The notes under the pieces are model-generated. The model saw only the letters and a list, made by a program, of their open reading frames with translations, ran no database searches and was not told the DNA's origin. 64,000 nt of DNA from Acinetobacter beijerinckii CIP 110307 (GTDB lineage: Bacteria; Pseudomonadota; Gammaproteobacteria; Pseudomonadales; Moraxellaceae). Positions 1-9,561 of the stretch are shown in pieces; within the stretch, counting starts at the first letter, position 1, and the number at the start of each line of letters is the position of its first letter. A program made the translations under genes and the position numbers. The stretch spans positions 315,086 through 379,085 of the forward strand of contig NZ_KB849764.1 in the NCBI RefSeq assembly GCF_000369005.1, given 5' to 3'.

Positions 1-180
1 GGCGATAAAGGTGATGTTGGCGCAACAGGCGCGACTGGAGCCCAAGGCGTTCAGGGTGACAAAGGCGATAAAGGTGACGTAGGTACGACAGGAGCTCAAG
101 GTATTCAGGGTGACAAGGGCGATAAAGGCGATGTAGGCGCAACTGGAGCTAAGGGAGACAAAGGTGATACTGGGGCTAAC
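1..180 (+). repeat. Collagen-like Gly-X-Y coding repeat
   Basis: About 20 consecutive Gly-X-Y triplets in the adhesin stalk. At DNA level the units GGCGATAAAGGTGATGTTGG and its variants recur at roughly 54-63 base intervals, so the array can change length in phase by recombination. The repeat begins before the window. Confidence 0.85.
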
Positions 181-1206
181 GGTAAGAGTGCATATGAAGT
201 TGCGGTAGCTAATGGTTATAACGGTACCGAAAAAGAATGGTTAGCAACGCAGGGTGGTAATAATCCGTATCTTGATGCAAATCCGAATGCTACTTCAACG
301 GGTGCTAAAGCGACTGGAACAGGTGCGACAGCATTAGGTGATGGAGCAGTAGCCGATGGGAATAATAATACTGTTATAGGTTCAGGGGCTTCTGCCAAAG
401 GTGAGTCAAATACTGTAGTGGGCAAAGGAAATAAAGTTGAGGGTAATCGTTCAGGTGCATTTGGCGATCCAAACTTAGTTCAAGGTGATGGAAGTTACGC
501 CGTTGGTAACGATAATACGGTTAAAGGTGATAACAGCTTTGTTGTAGGCAATAATGTTAATACTTCAGCCAAAAACTCAGTTGTGTTAGGTAATGATTCT
601 GCATCTGATCGTGACAATACAGTATCGGTAGGGGCATCAGGTAAAGAGCGTCAAGTGATTCATGTTGCAGCAGGTGTTCAAGATACTGATGCGGTTAATG
701 TGAAACAAATGAAAGATGGCAATGCTAAAGTATTAACAGATGCTAAAACGTATGCTGATGCTGGTGATCAGGCAACATTATCGAGTGCTAAAGGCTACAC
801 TGACAGTCGTGAGGTTGTGATGCGTCAAGAATATAAAACTGCTGATGCTAAAGTGTTATCGGATGCTAAAGCATATACCGATACTAAAGTTTTGGATTTA
901 GAAAATAACTTTAGAGACGTTTCAAATCGGTTAGACCAAACGAACCAAGATGTGCGTAAAAACCGTGAAATTGCTGCACAAGGTATTGCAGGTATTACTG
1001 CAATGACTAATATTCCGATGCCAGCAGAACAAGGTGCATCCACTGTAGGGGTTGGTATGGGGCATTACGATAGTCAATCTGCAATTGCTGTGGGTGCGAG
1101 TCATTATTTTGAAAATGGCGTTGCAGTTAAAGGTGCTTTCTCAACAGGGTTTAACAATGGCAATACTACTGCCGTAGGTGCAGGTGTTTCTTATTCTTGG
1201 AAATAA
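1..1206 (+). CDS. Trimeric autotransporter adhesin (YadA/Ata-like), C-terminal part; 5' end outside window
   Basis: Reading frame 1 is open from the first base to the TAA at 1204-1206, so the gene starts upstream. The first ~60 residues are about 20 Gly-X-Y triplets (GDKGDVGAT, GDKGDK), a collagen-like stretch. Then comes KSAYEVAVANGYNGTEKEW, a motif often attached to such repeats. Next are YadA-head-like repeats (ATALGDGA, NTVIGSGASAKG, NSVVLGN), a neck motif (VIHVAAGVQDTDAVNVKQMK), an alanine/aspartate-rich coiled-coil stalk, and the four-strand YadA anchor ending SYSWK. Family knowledge: three chains form one outer-membrane barrel and display a fibrous adhesin that binds host matrix or abiotic surfaces. 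Collagen-like stalks are uncommon in the well-known Acinetobacter Ata. Ligand and full length cannot be told from this fragment. Confidence 0.93.
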   Translation, partial: GDKGDVGATGATGAQGVQGDKGDKGDVGTTGAQGIQGDKGDKGDVGATGAKGDKGDTGANGKSAYEVAVANGYNGTEKEWLATQGGNNPYLDANPNATSTGAKATGTGATALGDGAVADGNNNTVIGSGASAKGESNTVVGKGNKVEGNRSGAFGDPNLVQGDGSYAVGNDNTVKGDNSFVVGNNVNTSAKNSVVLGNDSASDRDNTVSVGASGKERQVIHVAAGVQDTDAVNVKQMKDGNAKVLTDAKTYADAGDQATLSSAKGYTDSREVVMRQEYKTADAKVLSDAKAYTDTKVLDLENNFRDVSNRLDQTNQDVRKNREIAAQGIAGITAMTNIPMPAEQGASTVGVGMGHYDSQSAIAVGASHYFENGVAVKGAFSTGFNNGNTTAVGAGVSYSWK

Positions 1207-1224
1207 CTAATCCATTAAAAATAT

Positions 1225-1270
1225 AGTAAATAGCCAAGCTTCTTTTTACAGCTTGGCTATTTACTTTTTG
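1225..1270 (+). terminator. Rho-independent terminator after the adhesin
   Basis: A perfect 15-bp stem (1225-1239, AGTAAATAGCCAAGC, with 1251-1265) and an 11-base loop, followed by TTTTTG. It lies 19 bases after the adhesin stop. Confidence 0.85.
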
Positions 1271-1426
1271 AAATTTAAGAGAGGATCACATACTTATAAT
1301 TAGGAATTGTTTAATCTAAAAGCATTAAAGCAAAGACTCTACAAAATAAGCCTATGTCAAGCATGGTGTTTTGTTTAGCCTAAGCCTATAATACTGCTAC
1401 TTGGAAATCAGTAGACTGTGATTGGT

Positions 1427-2434
1427 ATGTTATATTCATTGGCTCGCCCTTTGTTGTTTACTTTAGCACCAGAGCGTGCACATGAACTTACACTTTCAAT
1501 GCTTGATAAAGCTCATAAATTTGGACTGATGCATCAAAAAGTTGCACATAAACCTGTGACTTGTATGGGAATCGAGTTTCCAAATCCAGTTGGCTTGGCT
1601 GCTGGTCTAGATAAAAATGGAGCACATATTGATGCTCTTGCTGCTTTAGGTTTTGGTTTTATTGAAATTGGAACCATTACTCCTCGCCCTCAAGCAGGTA
1701 ATCCTTTACCTCGACTATTCCGTATCCCAGAAGCAAAAGCCATCATCAACCGTATGGGATTTAATAATGATGGTGTTGATAAGCTCATTGAGAATGTAAA
1801 GGCATCGAAATTCCGAGGTGTTTTAGGAATTAATATCGGTAAGAATGCTGATACGCCTGTTGAAGATGCTGTCTCAGATTATTTAATTTGTTTAGAAAAA
1901 GTTTATAACTACGCTTCTTATATCACAGTAAATATCTCATCACCGAATACAAAGAATTTACGTAGTTTACAAAGCGGTGATGCGCTCACAGAGCTGTTAC
2001 AAACTTTGAAAGATCGACAACTAGAACTTGCTGAACAATACAATCATTATGTTCCTTTGGCACTTAAAGTTGCACCCGATTTAGAATCAGAAGATATTCG
2101 CTTTATCTCAATGCAATTAATTAAATTTAAGATTGATGGATTGATTGTGACGAATACAACCTTAGGTCGAGAAGGTGTTGAAAATTTTCATAATGGTAAT
2201 GAAGCAGGGGGATTGTCTGGCGCACCAGTCTTTGAAAAAAGTACAAAGTGTCTAAGCCAATTTGCAGAGATTCTAGCTGGAAAGATACCTTTAATTGGTG
2301 TTGGTGGAATTGTATCTGGAGAACAAGCTGTAGCAAAACAGCAAGCAGGTGCAAGTTTAGTACAGGTCTATAGCGGACTCATTTATACAGGTCCAACCCT
2401 TGTAAAAGATTGTATTGATGCGATGACAGTGTGA
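1427..2434 (+). CDS. pyrD: Dihydroorotate dehydrogenase (quinone), class 2
   Basis: Membrane-associated flavoenzyme that oxidises dihydroorotate to orotate with quinone as acceptor, step 4 of pyrimidine synthesis. The N-terminal helix [20 protein letters not shown] is the amphipathic membrane anchor that marks class 2. [13 protein letters not shown], the [14 protein letters not shown] loop and [11 protein letters not shown] (with the catalytic serine region) follow, then the FMN phosphate-binding IGVGGI near the C-terminus. The length of 335 residues is normal. I chose ATG 1427 because family members begin MLYS; an in-frame GTG at 1418 would add only VIG, and neither has a clear Shine-Dalgarno. 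cvpA starts one base after the stop, so the two are probably cotranscribed. Confidence 0.97.
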   Translation: MLYSLARPLLFTLAPERAHELTLSMLDKAHKFGLMHQKVAHKPVTCMGIEFPNPVGLAAGLDKNGAHIDALAALGFGFIEIGTITPRPQAGNPLPRLFRIPEAKAIINRMGFNNDGVDKLIENVKASKFRGVLGINIGKNADTPVEDAVSDYLICLEKVYNYASYITVNISSPNTKNLRSLQSGDALTELLQTLKDRQLELAEQYNHYVPLALKVAPDLESEDIRFISMQLIKFKIDGLIVTNTTLGREGVENFHNGNEAGGLSGAPVFEKSTKCLSQFAEILAGKIPLIGVGGIVSGEQAVAKQQAGASLVQVYSGLIYTGPTLVKDCIDAMTV

Positions 2435-2435
2435 A

Positions 2436-3029
2436 ATGAACACCCTTGATATCATCATCCTGATCATATTGCTCATTGGAGGGCTTAACGGTTTGCGTCA
2501 AGGATTTATAAAAGCCTTTGCGAACTTGATCGGGTGGATATTCGCATTGATCATTGGGGCAAAATACGCAGTTATGTTGGCACCGGCTATGAGCAGTTTG
2601 AGCCAAGACCCTGTTGTGCAAAAAATTGCAGCGTTTGCTTTTATTGTCCTGATTATTGTTGTGTGTACTTGGGTCGTTACCGCGCTGTTAAATGGGCTCT
2701 TGAAAAGTTTAAAATTGGGCCCATTAAATCGTTTAGCAGGTGGAGCATTTGGCTCATTAAAAGGTTTATTGATTGTTCTAGTTACAATGCAGGGTGTAGG
2801 ACCTTGGGTTGATAGTTCTCCCCATTGGAAACAGTCCAAATTTGTACAAATTCTTTTACCGTATGCACCTGTAGCAACTGAAATATCTAAAGATGCTGCA
2901 AATGAGGCATTAAATCAAATGACATCCGAAGGCGCGTTATTACATCGCCCTTCAACTGAAATGGAAGATTCAGAACAAGCTTCAGTAGATCAACGTTCTG
3001 ATCATTCTACCAAGAATCCTTTTTATTAA
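2436..3029 (+). CDS. cvpA: CvpA family membrane protein
   Basis: A 197-residue inner-membrane protein with about four hydrophobic segments (residues ~2-20, 25-45, 62-84, 100-120). It has the CvpA pattern D-I-I-I-L-I-I-L-L-I-G-G-L-N-G-x-R-Q-G near the start. The C-terminal ~60 residues are hydrophilic and poorly conserved. CvpA proteins were named for colicin V production and have been linked to envelope stress; the molecular role is unsettled. It sits one base after pyrD and 24 bases before purF, and the cvpA-purF pairing is conserved in gammaproteobacteria, which supports the call. Confidence 0.92.
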   Translation: MNTLDIIILIILLIGGLNGLRQGFIKAFANLIGWIFALIIGAKYAVMLAPAMSSLSQDPVVQKIAAFAFIVLIIVVCTWVVTALLNGLLKSLKLGPLNRLAGGAFGSLKGLLIVLVTMQGVGPWVDSSPHWKQSKFVQILLPYAPVATEISKDAANEALNQMTSEGALLHRPSTEMEDSEQASVDQRSDHSTKNPFY

Positions 3030-3053
3030 TTGCTAGCTCGTTGCGAGGTTGCT

Positions 3054-4592
3054 ATGTGTGGAGTTGTTGGGATTGCTGGTAAATCACCAGTAAACCAAAT
3101 GTTATTTGATGCCTTGACGATGTTACAACATCGCGGACAAGATGCAGCAGGGATTGTAACTTGCGATCAAGGGCGTTTATTTCTCCGCAAAGATAACGGT
3201 ATGGTCCGTGATGTATTCCATACTCGTCACATGCGTGCCTTACTTGGTAATTACGGTATTGGGCATGTTCGTTACCCAACCGCTGGTTCATCGAGTAGTG
3301 CAGAAGCGCAACCCTTTTATGTCAACTCTCCTTACGGAATTACGCTTGCACATAATGGTAATTTAACCAACGCAGCAGAAATTCATGATGATCTGTTTAA
3401 AACAGATCTACGACACATGAATACCGATTCTGATTCTGAAGTTTTACTGAATGTATTTGCACATGAACTACAGAAAATCGGCACATTAAATCCAACACCT
3501 GAAGATATTTTTCATACCGTAACGCGTGTTCATGAGCGTTGTAAGGGTGCTTATGGTGTAGTGGCGATGATTACCGGACATGGTTTAGTTGGCTTCCGTG
3601 ATCCAAATGGTATCCGTCCATTGATTTATGGTTCTAGAGAAACTGATCAGGGTCTTGAATACATTATTGCATCTGAATCTGTTGCTATTACAGCATTAGG
3701 TTTCAAAATTGAGCGAGATATCGCGCCTGGCGAAGCAATTTTTGTTGATAGCAAAGGGCAATTATTTACTAAACAATGTGCGGTAGAACCTGAGTATCGC
3801 CCTTGTATTTTTGAATATGTGTATTTTGCGCGTCCAGATGCGATTATAGATGGAATCTCTGTTTATAAAGCTCGTTTAAAAATGGGTGAAAAGCTTGCCT
3901 ATAAAATTTTAAAAGAATGGAGTGAGCAACACGATATTGACGTTGTGATTCCTATTCCAGATACGAGTCGTACTTCTGCATTAGAGTTAGCAAATATTTT
4001 AGGTGTGAAATTCCGTGAAGGGTTTATGAAAAACCGCTATATCGGACGTACCTTTATTATGCCTGGTCAACAGCAACGCAAAAAATCAGTGCGTCAAAAG
4101 CTGAACCCTGTAGAACTTGAGTTTAAAGGTAAAAACGTTTTACTGGTCGATGACTCAATTGTACGTGGTACAACTTGTAATGAAATTATTCAGATGGCAC
4201 GTGATTCTGGTGCGAAAAAAGTATTTTTTGCATCTGCTGCACCTATGGTGAAATATCCAAATGTGTATGGTATTGATATGCCAGCAAAATCTGAACTTAT
4301 TGCATCTGATCGTACTGTTGAAGAAATTCGTGACATCATTGGTGCGGATCGCCTTATTTTCCAAGATTTGGAAGATCTGAAAGATGCAGTTCGTACTAGC
4401 AAAGTTCCAGATTTAAGAGAGTTTGATTGCTCTGTTTTTGATGGTGTTTATGTCGCTGGTGGAATTGATAGTGACTATTTGATTAATCTTGAGCAGAAGC
4501 GTAATGACACAGCTAAGAAGAAAGCTGATGGTTATATCGATGTTAATATCGATGCTTCTTCTGTTGATTTGACAGGGATTAAAGAAGAGTAA
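3054..4592 (+). CDS. purF: Amidophosphoribosyltransferase
   Basis: First committed step of purine synthesis: PRPP plus glutamine to phosphoribosylamine. The start is ATG 3054, because the protein must begin MCGVVGI so that Cys2 becomes the N-terminal nucleophile after Met removal; GAGG at 3045-3048 serves as ribosome-binding site. A start at the upstream TTG 3030 would bury this cysteine. The Ntn glutaminase domain spans residues ~2-230 (HNGNLTN, TDSDSE). The phosphoribosyltransferase domain follows, with the PRPP loop [13 protein letters not shown] near residue 365. Its 512 residues are normal for the family. It is the last gene of the pyrD-cvpA-purF run, closed by a terminator. Confidence 0.98.
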   Translation: MCGVVGIAGKSPVNQMLFDALTMLQHRGQDAAGIVTCDQGRLFLRKDNGMVRDVFHTRHMRALLGNYGIGHVRYPTAGSSSSAEAQPFYVNSPYGITLAHNGNLTNAAEIHDDLFKTDLRHMNTDSDSEVLLNVFAHELQKIGTLNPTPEDIFHTVTRVHERCKGAYGVVAMITGHGLVGFRDPNGIRPLIYGSRETDQGLEYIIASESVAITALGFKIERDIAPGEAIFVDSKGQLFTKQCAVEPEYRPCIFEYVYFARPDAIIDGISVYKARLKMGEKLAYKILKEWSEQHDIDVVIPIPDTSRTSALELANILGVKFREGFMKNRYIGRTFIMPGQQQRKKSVRQKLNPVELEFKGKNVLLVDDSIVRGTTCNEIIQMARDSGAKKVFFASAAPMVKYPNVYGIDMPAKSELIASDRTVEEIRDIIGADRLIFQDLEDLKDAVRTSKVPDLREFDCSVFDGVYVAGGIDSDYLINLEQKRNDTAKKKADGYIDVNIDASSVDLTGIKEE

Positions 4593-4608
4593 TTACTTTA
4601 ATCAGTAG

Positions 4609-4635
4609 AAAAGCGGGAATTTCCCGCTTTTTTAT
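4609..4635 (+). terminator. Rho-independent terminator after purF
   Basis: AAAAGCGGG, loop AATTT and CCCGCTTTT form a 9-bp stem that runs straight into a T-rich tail (TTTTTTATTTT). It begins 17 bases after the purF stop. Confidence 0.93.
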
Positions 4636-4695
4636 TTTATGATAGGTAAGGCAATTAAGCCGTTGACGAAGACAATGTAATAAGGAAAATTTACA

Positions 4696-6585
4696 TTGAA
4701 AGAAATGAGCCATTACTTAATTGAAAATAAAAATATTGCTTGGTCAGTAAGCTTTTGCATTCTTGCAATGTTGCTCACTGTTTTTATTCTGAACTTAATT
4801 CTGGGTTTGGTGGTTCATTTTTTTGATTATACGCAACCGATTTGGTGGCATGTTCTTAGTCCGTATTTTATTGCAATTTTATTTTTAGTACTTATCTGGT
4901 CGGTGGGAGCAGAACTTTATGTTTTGCGCGAAGGCGGACACTCACTTGCAAAGCAACTTAAAGCAAGACGCTTAGTCTTTGATGAAAGCACACCAGAGGA
5001 AAGTACTGCTTTAAAAGTTGTCGAAAAAGTTGCCCAAAGTTTTGCGATTGATACCCCCGCTGTTTATGTCTTACCAGATGAAGTCGGTGTTAATGCTTTA
5101 ACGGCTGGTTTTAAATCACAGGATATTGTGATTATTTTAACTTGGGGAGCATTACAAAATTTAGATGAATTAGAGCTTTATGGTTTATTAAGCTATGAAT
5201 TTAATCAAATTTTGTCAGGTGAAGCGGTTGAAAATACCAAATTAAAAATACTATACAGTGGTCTAACCACCTTTAGTCAGTGGGGCAGTAAATTAGCTCA
5301 AGCAGGGTATAGTCCTTATGCAACATCTTATCGTAATAAGTTTGAAACTATTTTTGTTGCGATTGGTGGTGTGATTTGGTTGATCGGTAGTTTAGGCATT
5401 TTAATTACTCGATTGATTAAATATTTAACATTGAGCGGCCGTACTTTCCGTAATGATTTAAAAACTATGCGTTTGATGAATAATAATGCCAATATTCAAA
5501 CCTTGTTACGGATTTATGTGCATCATTCAGGTTCACAAATTCATAGTGCTTACTCAGAATCGATTTCACATATGTGTTTTGCAAATTCGCTTAGTCCACA
5601 AAGTTGGATGAATATTCATCCAAATATTAAAGATCGAATTTATGAGTTGAATCCAACACTATTACAGGATTTACAGCTAGAAAATTTAAGAAAATTACGT
5701 AATCGCCCTTTATTTAGTCTATTTCGCTCTTTAGAAGAGGAACTAACAGATCTCAGCGTACCTTGGAGCTCGCCTCAGCCATTACCGTTGTTGCGATTAT
5801 CTCCAATTAGCTTTGCATTGAATGATGCAATTAAGCCACTTAATTCCGAAATGCGAAAAAATAAAAAACGCCCTGAACTAATTCAGCGCGCCATGCAAAC
5901 GGCAACTGGTTCAAGAGAAGTGATGGTTGCGATTTTAATGATACGACAATATCGTGAATTTATTCCGCAAGATGCTGCTGTGAGCCATGCAATTGTCGAT
6001 GCCTTATTAAATCTAGATGGTCGAATTCATGTGCAGATTTTTCATGATGCTTGTAAGAATATTGGGCATATGCCAACCAGTATTGCACGTCAATTTTTGA
6101 CGAAACTCGCATGTATTATTCAAGAAGATGGTGAAGTGGGTTTGCTTGATGCTTTGTTGCTTGAGCGAGTCAAACATGAACTTAATTTGATGCCAGCGCA
6201 TCTACCAACTTCTTTTGAAGACGTAAAGTCGCAAATAGTACATTTAATTGATGCTTTATTGCATGTACAACAAATTAATAGCCCAAATCAACTTGAAGTC
6301 AGAGAGCGGATTCTACAGCAAATATTAGCACCACATGAGATGCGAATTTATGCAGATATTTCTGATGAACCGCTTGATTTAGCTGAAATATTAAATGATG
6401 TTTCTGGATTGCTGCTGAGAGATCGTTTAAATATTTTATCTATAGCCGAACGTTGTTTGTGGAGCGATCGTATTATCACGCAAGATGAGTTAGATGTTTT
6501 AGAGCTATTGTACTGGCGTTTGGGTTTTGACACGCGTGAAGTTGTGGAACAAATGCAGAAAAAAAATAGCTTAATGATTATCTAA
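4696..6585 (+). CDS. Large membrane protein resembling an M48 peptidase with a lost zinc site
   Basis: A 629-residue protein. Two membrane segments at residues ~14-42 and 53-75 are followed by a cytosolic region laid out as in M48 (HtpX-like) peptidases: VYVLPDEVGVNALTAG (compare NAFAAG) and VIILTWGALQNLDELELYGLL. The helix that should carry HExxH then reads Y167-E168-F169-N170-Q171 (SYEFNQILSGE), so both zinc-binding histidines are replaced while the glutamate remains. A second membrane region lies at ~220-245. The rest is helical, with a C-terminal segment (SIAERCLWSDRIITQDELD) reminiscent of TerB-like folds. I infer a non-catalytic homologue with a scaffold or regulatory role. The TTG at 4696 has AAGGAA at a good distance; ATG 4705 is the alternative. 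Confidence 0.7.
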   Translation: MKEMSHYLIENKNIAWSVSFCILAMLLTVFILNLILGLVVHFFDYTQPIWWHVLSPYFIAILFLVLIWSVGAELYVLREGGHSLAKQLKARRLVFDESTPEESTALKVVEKVAQSFAIDTPAVYVLPDEVGVNALTAGFKSQDIVIILTWGALQNLDELELYGLLSYEFNQILSGEAVENTKLKILYSGLTTFSQWGSKLAQAGYSPYATSYRNKFETIFVAIGGVIWLIGSLGILITRLIKYLTLSGRTFRNDLKTMRLMNNNANIQTLLRIYVHHSGSQIHSAYSESISHMCFANSLSPQSWMNIHPNIKDRIYELNPTLLQDLQLENLRKLRNRPLFSLFRSLEEELTDLSVPWSSPQPLPLLRLSPISFALNDAIKPLNSEMRKNKKRPELIQRAMQTATGSREVMVAILMIRQYREFIPQDAAVSHAIVDALLNLDGRIHVQIFHDACKNIGHMPTSIARQFLTKLACIIQEDGEVGLLDALLLERVKHELNLMPAHLPTSFEDVKSQIVHLIDALLHVQQINSPNQLEVRERILQQILAPHEMRIYADISDEPLDLAEILNDVSGLLLRDRLNILSIAERCLWSDRIITQDELDVLELLYWRLGFDTREVVEQMQKKNSLMII

Positions 6586-6625
6586 ATATAGTGATCTTTG
6601 GATAAATGATTCATTAAAACGTTAC

Positions 6626-6636
6626 GTGACAGTCAC
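6626..6636. promoter_or_regulatory. Short palindrome upstream of uppP
   Basis: GTGAC-A-GTCAC, an 11-base perfect inverted repeat 78 bases before uppP. It could be an operator; it is short enough to be chance. Confidence 0.25.
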
Positions 6637-6713
6637 ATAATTTGATTTAAATTCGGGTTAAGCTTGCCTCTAATTTTTTTAGCTATTTTATATTACGTGC
6701 TTTTGAGTAAGTT

Positions 6714-7514
6714 ATGGAACATATTGAAATTTTAAAGGCCTTATTTTTAGGTTTTATTGAGGGTCTCACTGAGTTTTTACCTATTTCGAGTACAGGGCAT
6801 CTGATTTTATTTGGTCATATGATCGATTTCCATTCAGACGATGGTCGTGTATTTGAAGTTGTTATTCAACTTGGGGCAATTTTAGCTGTATGTTGGTTAT
6901 ATCGTCAGAAGATTTTCGATTTACTTAAAGGCTTTTTTAGTGGCGACGCAGAAGCACGTCATTTTGCATTTAGTGTTTTAATTGCATTTTTCCCTGCAGT
7001 TGTGATTGGGATATTTGCAGTAGATTTTATTAAGAGTGTTTTATTTAGTCCCTTAGTCGTTGCTGTCGCATTGATTATCGGTGGTTTGATCATCTTCTGG
7101 GTAGAGTCCATTAAATTTGAACATAAAACCACAGAAGCAACCAAGATCACTTATAAGCAAGCATTTTTAGTGGGCTGCGCGCAATGTGTGGCGATGATTC
7201 CTGGAACTTCACGTTCTGGTGCAACCATTGTCGGAGGGATGTTCTCTGGTCTATCTCGAAAAGCTGCAACAGAGTTCTCTTTTTTCTTAGCAATGCCAAC
7301 AATGCTTGGTGCAGCGGTTTTTGATTTGGCTCGTAATGCAGATGTACTCACACAAGACAATATGTTGAATATCGCTGTAGGCTTTGTGGCAGCGTTTATT
7401 GCGGCATTGTTGGTTGTCAGTGCATTAGTAAAATTTGTTGAGCGTCATACATTACGTGTTTTTGCATGGTACCGAATTGTACTTGGTATCATTTTATTAT
7501 TTATTTTTCTATAA
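6714..7514 (+). CDS. uppP: Undecaprenyl-diphosphatase (BacA/UppP)
   Basis: Integral membrane phosphatase that recycles the C55 lipid carrier for peptidoglycan and other envelope polymers; overexpression gives bacitracin resistance. Both signature motifs are present: [15 protein letters not shown] near residue 17 (catalytic Glu-rich motif and Ser) and [10 protein letters not shown] near residue 163 (Arg). Length 266 residues with about seven to eight hydrophobic segments, as expected. It is transcribed alone, with a hairpin just after the stop. Confidence 0.97.
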   Translation: MEHIEILKALFLGFIEGLTEFLPISSTGHLILFGHMIDFHSDDGRVFEVVIQLGAILAVCWLYRQKIFDLLKGFFSGDAEARHFAFSVLIAFFPAVVIGIFAVDFIKSVLFSPLVVAVALIIGGLIIFWVESIKFEHKTTEATKITYKQAFLVGCAQCVAMIPGTSRSGATIVGGMFSGLSRKAATEFSFFLAMPTMLGAAVFDLARNADVLTQDNMLNIAVGFVAAFIAALLVVSALVKFVERHTLRVFAWYRIVLGIILLFIFL

Positions 7515-7524
7515 AATAATACAT

Positions 7525-7554
7525 CTCCCTTTTAGGAAAATGACTAAAAGGGAG
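7525..7554 (+). terminator. Hairpin after uppP, probable terminator
   Basis: CTCCCTTTTAG (7525-7535) pairs perfectly with CTAAAAGGGAG (7544-7554) around an 8-base loop, 10 bases after the uppP stop. No clear T-run follows on either strand, so termination may be weak. Confidence 0.5.
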
Positions 7555-7616
7555 CACTTCTAAGATAAAATTGCGGTTCTTTATTTTTATATCTCACTAA
7601 TGGTTCAACTGTAAAA

Positions 7617-8414
7617 ATGACAATAGCAAAAATGAATGCACGAGATTTAATTATTGATTTACTTCTTGGGCTACAGGGTCGTGAGATCTCAATTAAGCAA
7701 ATAATTATTGCAGCGAAACTTTTCGACATTAGTGAAAATAGTATTCGTGTAGCGGTTACTCGCTTGTCAAATGAAGGTGTAATTGAAGCTATTGAACGAG
7801 GAATATATCAGTTCACGGCTCAATCACATGAGTGGGCAGACGTGATGCTCAATCGAAAGAATGGTATTAAACAAACTAAACCGTGGAATCATCAATATCT
7901 TGCTGTTTTAACTGGGGTGCTCGGGCGAGTCGACCGTACCGCATTGAATCGTAGAGAAAGAGCACTGAAGCACTTTGGTTTCAAAGAGCTTGAGCAAGGA
8001 ATTTATATACGCCCTGATAATTTGGCAATTCCTTTTAAAGCACTTTTTTTAGAATTACAGACATCTGGTTTAGAGAAAACAGCAAAAATTTGTCAAATTA
8101 ATGATTTTGATGAATCAACGTTATTCAATATTCCAAAATTGTGGCCGACTCAAACTTTGAATGAAAACTACAAAAAATATAATGGAATGATTCAAAAATG
8201 GTTGGATACCGTAGATCAATTAACTCTAGATATTGCCGCTAAGGAATCATTATTACTTGGTCGACAAACGATTTCCTTGCTTATGAATGATCCTTTGTTA
8301 CCTCAAGATTTTGTCGATGTTGAGTTGCGTCAGGAATTTGCATCAAGCGTACAACGATTAGACCAAACGGGATTGCTCTTATGGCAAAAATTTTATGAGT
8401 CTCATTTAATCTAA
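7617..8414 (+). CDS. PaaX-family transcriptional regulator
   Basis: A 265-residue protein. The N-terminal ~70 residues (ARDLIIDLLLGL, SIKQIIIAAKLFDISENSIRVAVTRLSNEGVIE) form a winged helix typical of PaaX-like regulators. A middle domain (GVLGRVDRTALNRRERALKHFGF, GIYIRPDNLA) matches the PaaX central domain. PaaX itself represses phenylacetate catabolism through phenylacetyl-CoA, but no paa genes lie here. The next two genes, a desaturase and a hotdog thioesterase, suggest an acyl-CoA-type effector and control of these neighbours; that is inference. ATG 7617 lacks a strong Shine-Dalgarno. Confidence 0.78.
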   Translation: MTIAKMNARDLIIDLLLGLQGREISIKQIIIAAKLFDISENSIRVAVTRLSNEGVIEAIERGIYQFTAQSHEWADVMLNRKNGIKQTKPWNHQYLAVLTGVLGRVDRTALNRRERALKHFGFKELEQGIYIRPDNLAIPFKALFLELQTSGLEKTAKICQINDFDESTLFNIPKLWPTQTLNENYKKYNGMIQKWLDTVDQLTLDIAAKESLLLGRQTISLLMNDPLLPQDFVDVELRQEFASSVQRLDQTGLLLWQKFYESHLI

Positions 8415-8443
8415 AATATTACAATAAAATTAATTTTAATATA

Positions 8444-8471
8444 TTGACAGAAATATTACTTGTTTTAAAAT
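8444..8471 (+). promoter_or_regulatory. Likely sigma-70 promoter for the desaturase
   Basis: TTGACA (8444-8449), 16-base spacer, TAAAAT (8466-8471), 53 bases before the desaturase start in a very AT-rich gap. Confidence 0.6.
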
Positions 8472-8524
8472 AAAACTATAAATTTTGTATTTTTTAAAAA
8501 TTAAAACAAATATAGGTTAAGGAT

Positions 8525-9508
8525 ATGAATACACGTACCGCGATTAGTGATTTATTTTCACGAGAAGAAATCACTGAGTTAACATCAAAGTCTGATATAC
8601 ATGGCAGTTGGGCTGTTTTATCAACATGGGCGGTTATCGGTGGAATTTTCGCAGCTGTAGCAAGTACATGGGAGTATTTACCTGCATGGGGTAAACTACT
8701 GATGTGCATCGCTGCTTTAATCGTTTTAGCAGGTCGTCAGCTAGCGCTTGCTATTATTATGCATGATGCATCACACCAAAGTTTATTTAAAACAAAGTGG
8801 TTGAATGATGTCGCGACAGATTGGCTATGTGCACGACCAATTTGGAATGATTTGAAAAAGTATCGCGTACATCATATTCGTCATCATAGTAGAACTTCTA
8901 CTGTGGATGATCCTGATTTGTCGCTAGTAGCTGGTTTTCCAACGTCTAAAAAATCGTTAATGCGTAAATTTTTAAGAGATATTTCAGGAATTACTGGTTT
9001 TAAATTTGCTGTTGGTCGTGTTCTAATGGATACAGAGAAAATGGAATGGACTGTGTCGAATGATCGTCGTTGGATTTCCCAAGAAGGTCGACATTGGGCT
9101 GACTACGCAAAAGCTTTTTTAAAAAATAGTGGCGGCGCTATTGCAACCAATGCGGCATTATTTTCTGTGCTTTGGGCAGCAGGACATCCAAAATTATATG
9201 CACTTTGGGTTTTAGCTTATTTAACACCATTTCCACTATTCCTACGTGTACGCTCAATGGCAGAACATGCAGGTATGCCAACCAGTAATAGTGCTTTGAC
9301 CAATACTCGTACTACTAAAGCAGGCTACATTGCACGTGCTTTGGTTGCACCAATCCATGTCAACTATCATAAAGAACATCATTTGATGGCAACGGTTCCA
9401 TATTTTAAATTACCTCGAATGCATCAAATGCTCAAAGATAGAGGTTATGTGTCTGAGCCACCAACTTATTGGCAAGTCTTAAATGAGTTATCAAATAAAG
9501 CTGAATAA
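8525..9508 (+). CDS. Membrane fatty-acid desaturase family protein
   Basis: A 327-residue di-iron membrane enzyme. The three histidine clusters are clear: H-D-A-S-H (MHDASHQSLF), H-H-I-R-H-H (VHHIRHHSRT) and H-K-E-H-H (NYHKEHHLMATVPYF), separated by hydrophobic stretches. The final box, with its P-Y-F context, is common to the fatty-acid desaturase / hydroxylase superfamily (PF00487). The likely reaction is O2-dependent insertion of a double bond into an acyl chain; position and carrier cannot be read from sequence. AAGG lies just before ATG 8525. The next gene overlaps or closely follows, and a PaaX-like regulator precedes it. Confidence 0.88.
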   Translation: MNTRTAISDLFSREEITELTSKSDIHGSWAVLSTWAVIGGIFAAVASTWEYLPAWGKLLMCIAALIVLAGRQLALAIIMHDASHQSLFKTKWLNDVATDWLCARPIWNDLKKYRVHHIRHHSRTSTVDDPDLSLVAGFPTSKKSLMRKFLRDISGITGFKFAVGRVLMDTEKMEWTVSNDRRWISQEGRHWADYAKAFLKNSGGAIATNAALFSVLWAAGHPKLYALWVLAYLTPFPLFLRVRSMAEHAGMPTSNSALTNTRTTKAGYIARALVAPIHVNYHKEHHLMATVPYFKLPRMHQMLKDRGYVSEPPTYWQVLNELSNKAE

Positions 9509-9561
9509 TGATTGCGGTGAATTTTTTAATCAAAATAAATTTTAAAATGTGGAATAAAAAA

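Noticed and set aside
1..180. Possible CRISPR-like array
   Set aside because: The repeats are coding Gly-X-Y triplets in a continuous frame with no spacers of equal length.
2498..2839. 113-codon frame opposite cvpA
   Set aside because: Lies antisense across a clear conserved gene; its composition mirrors the sense strand.
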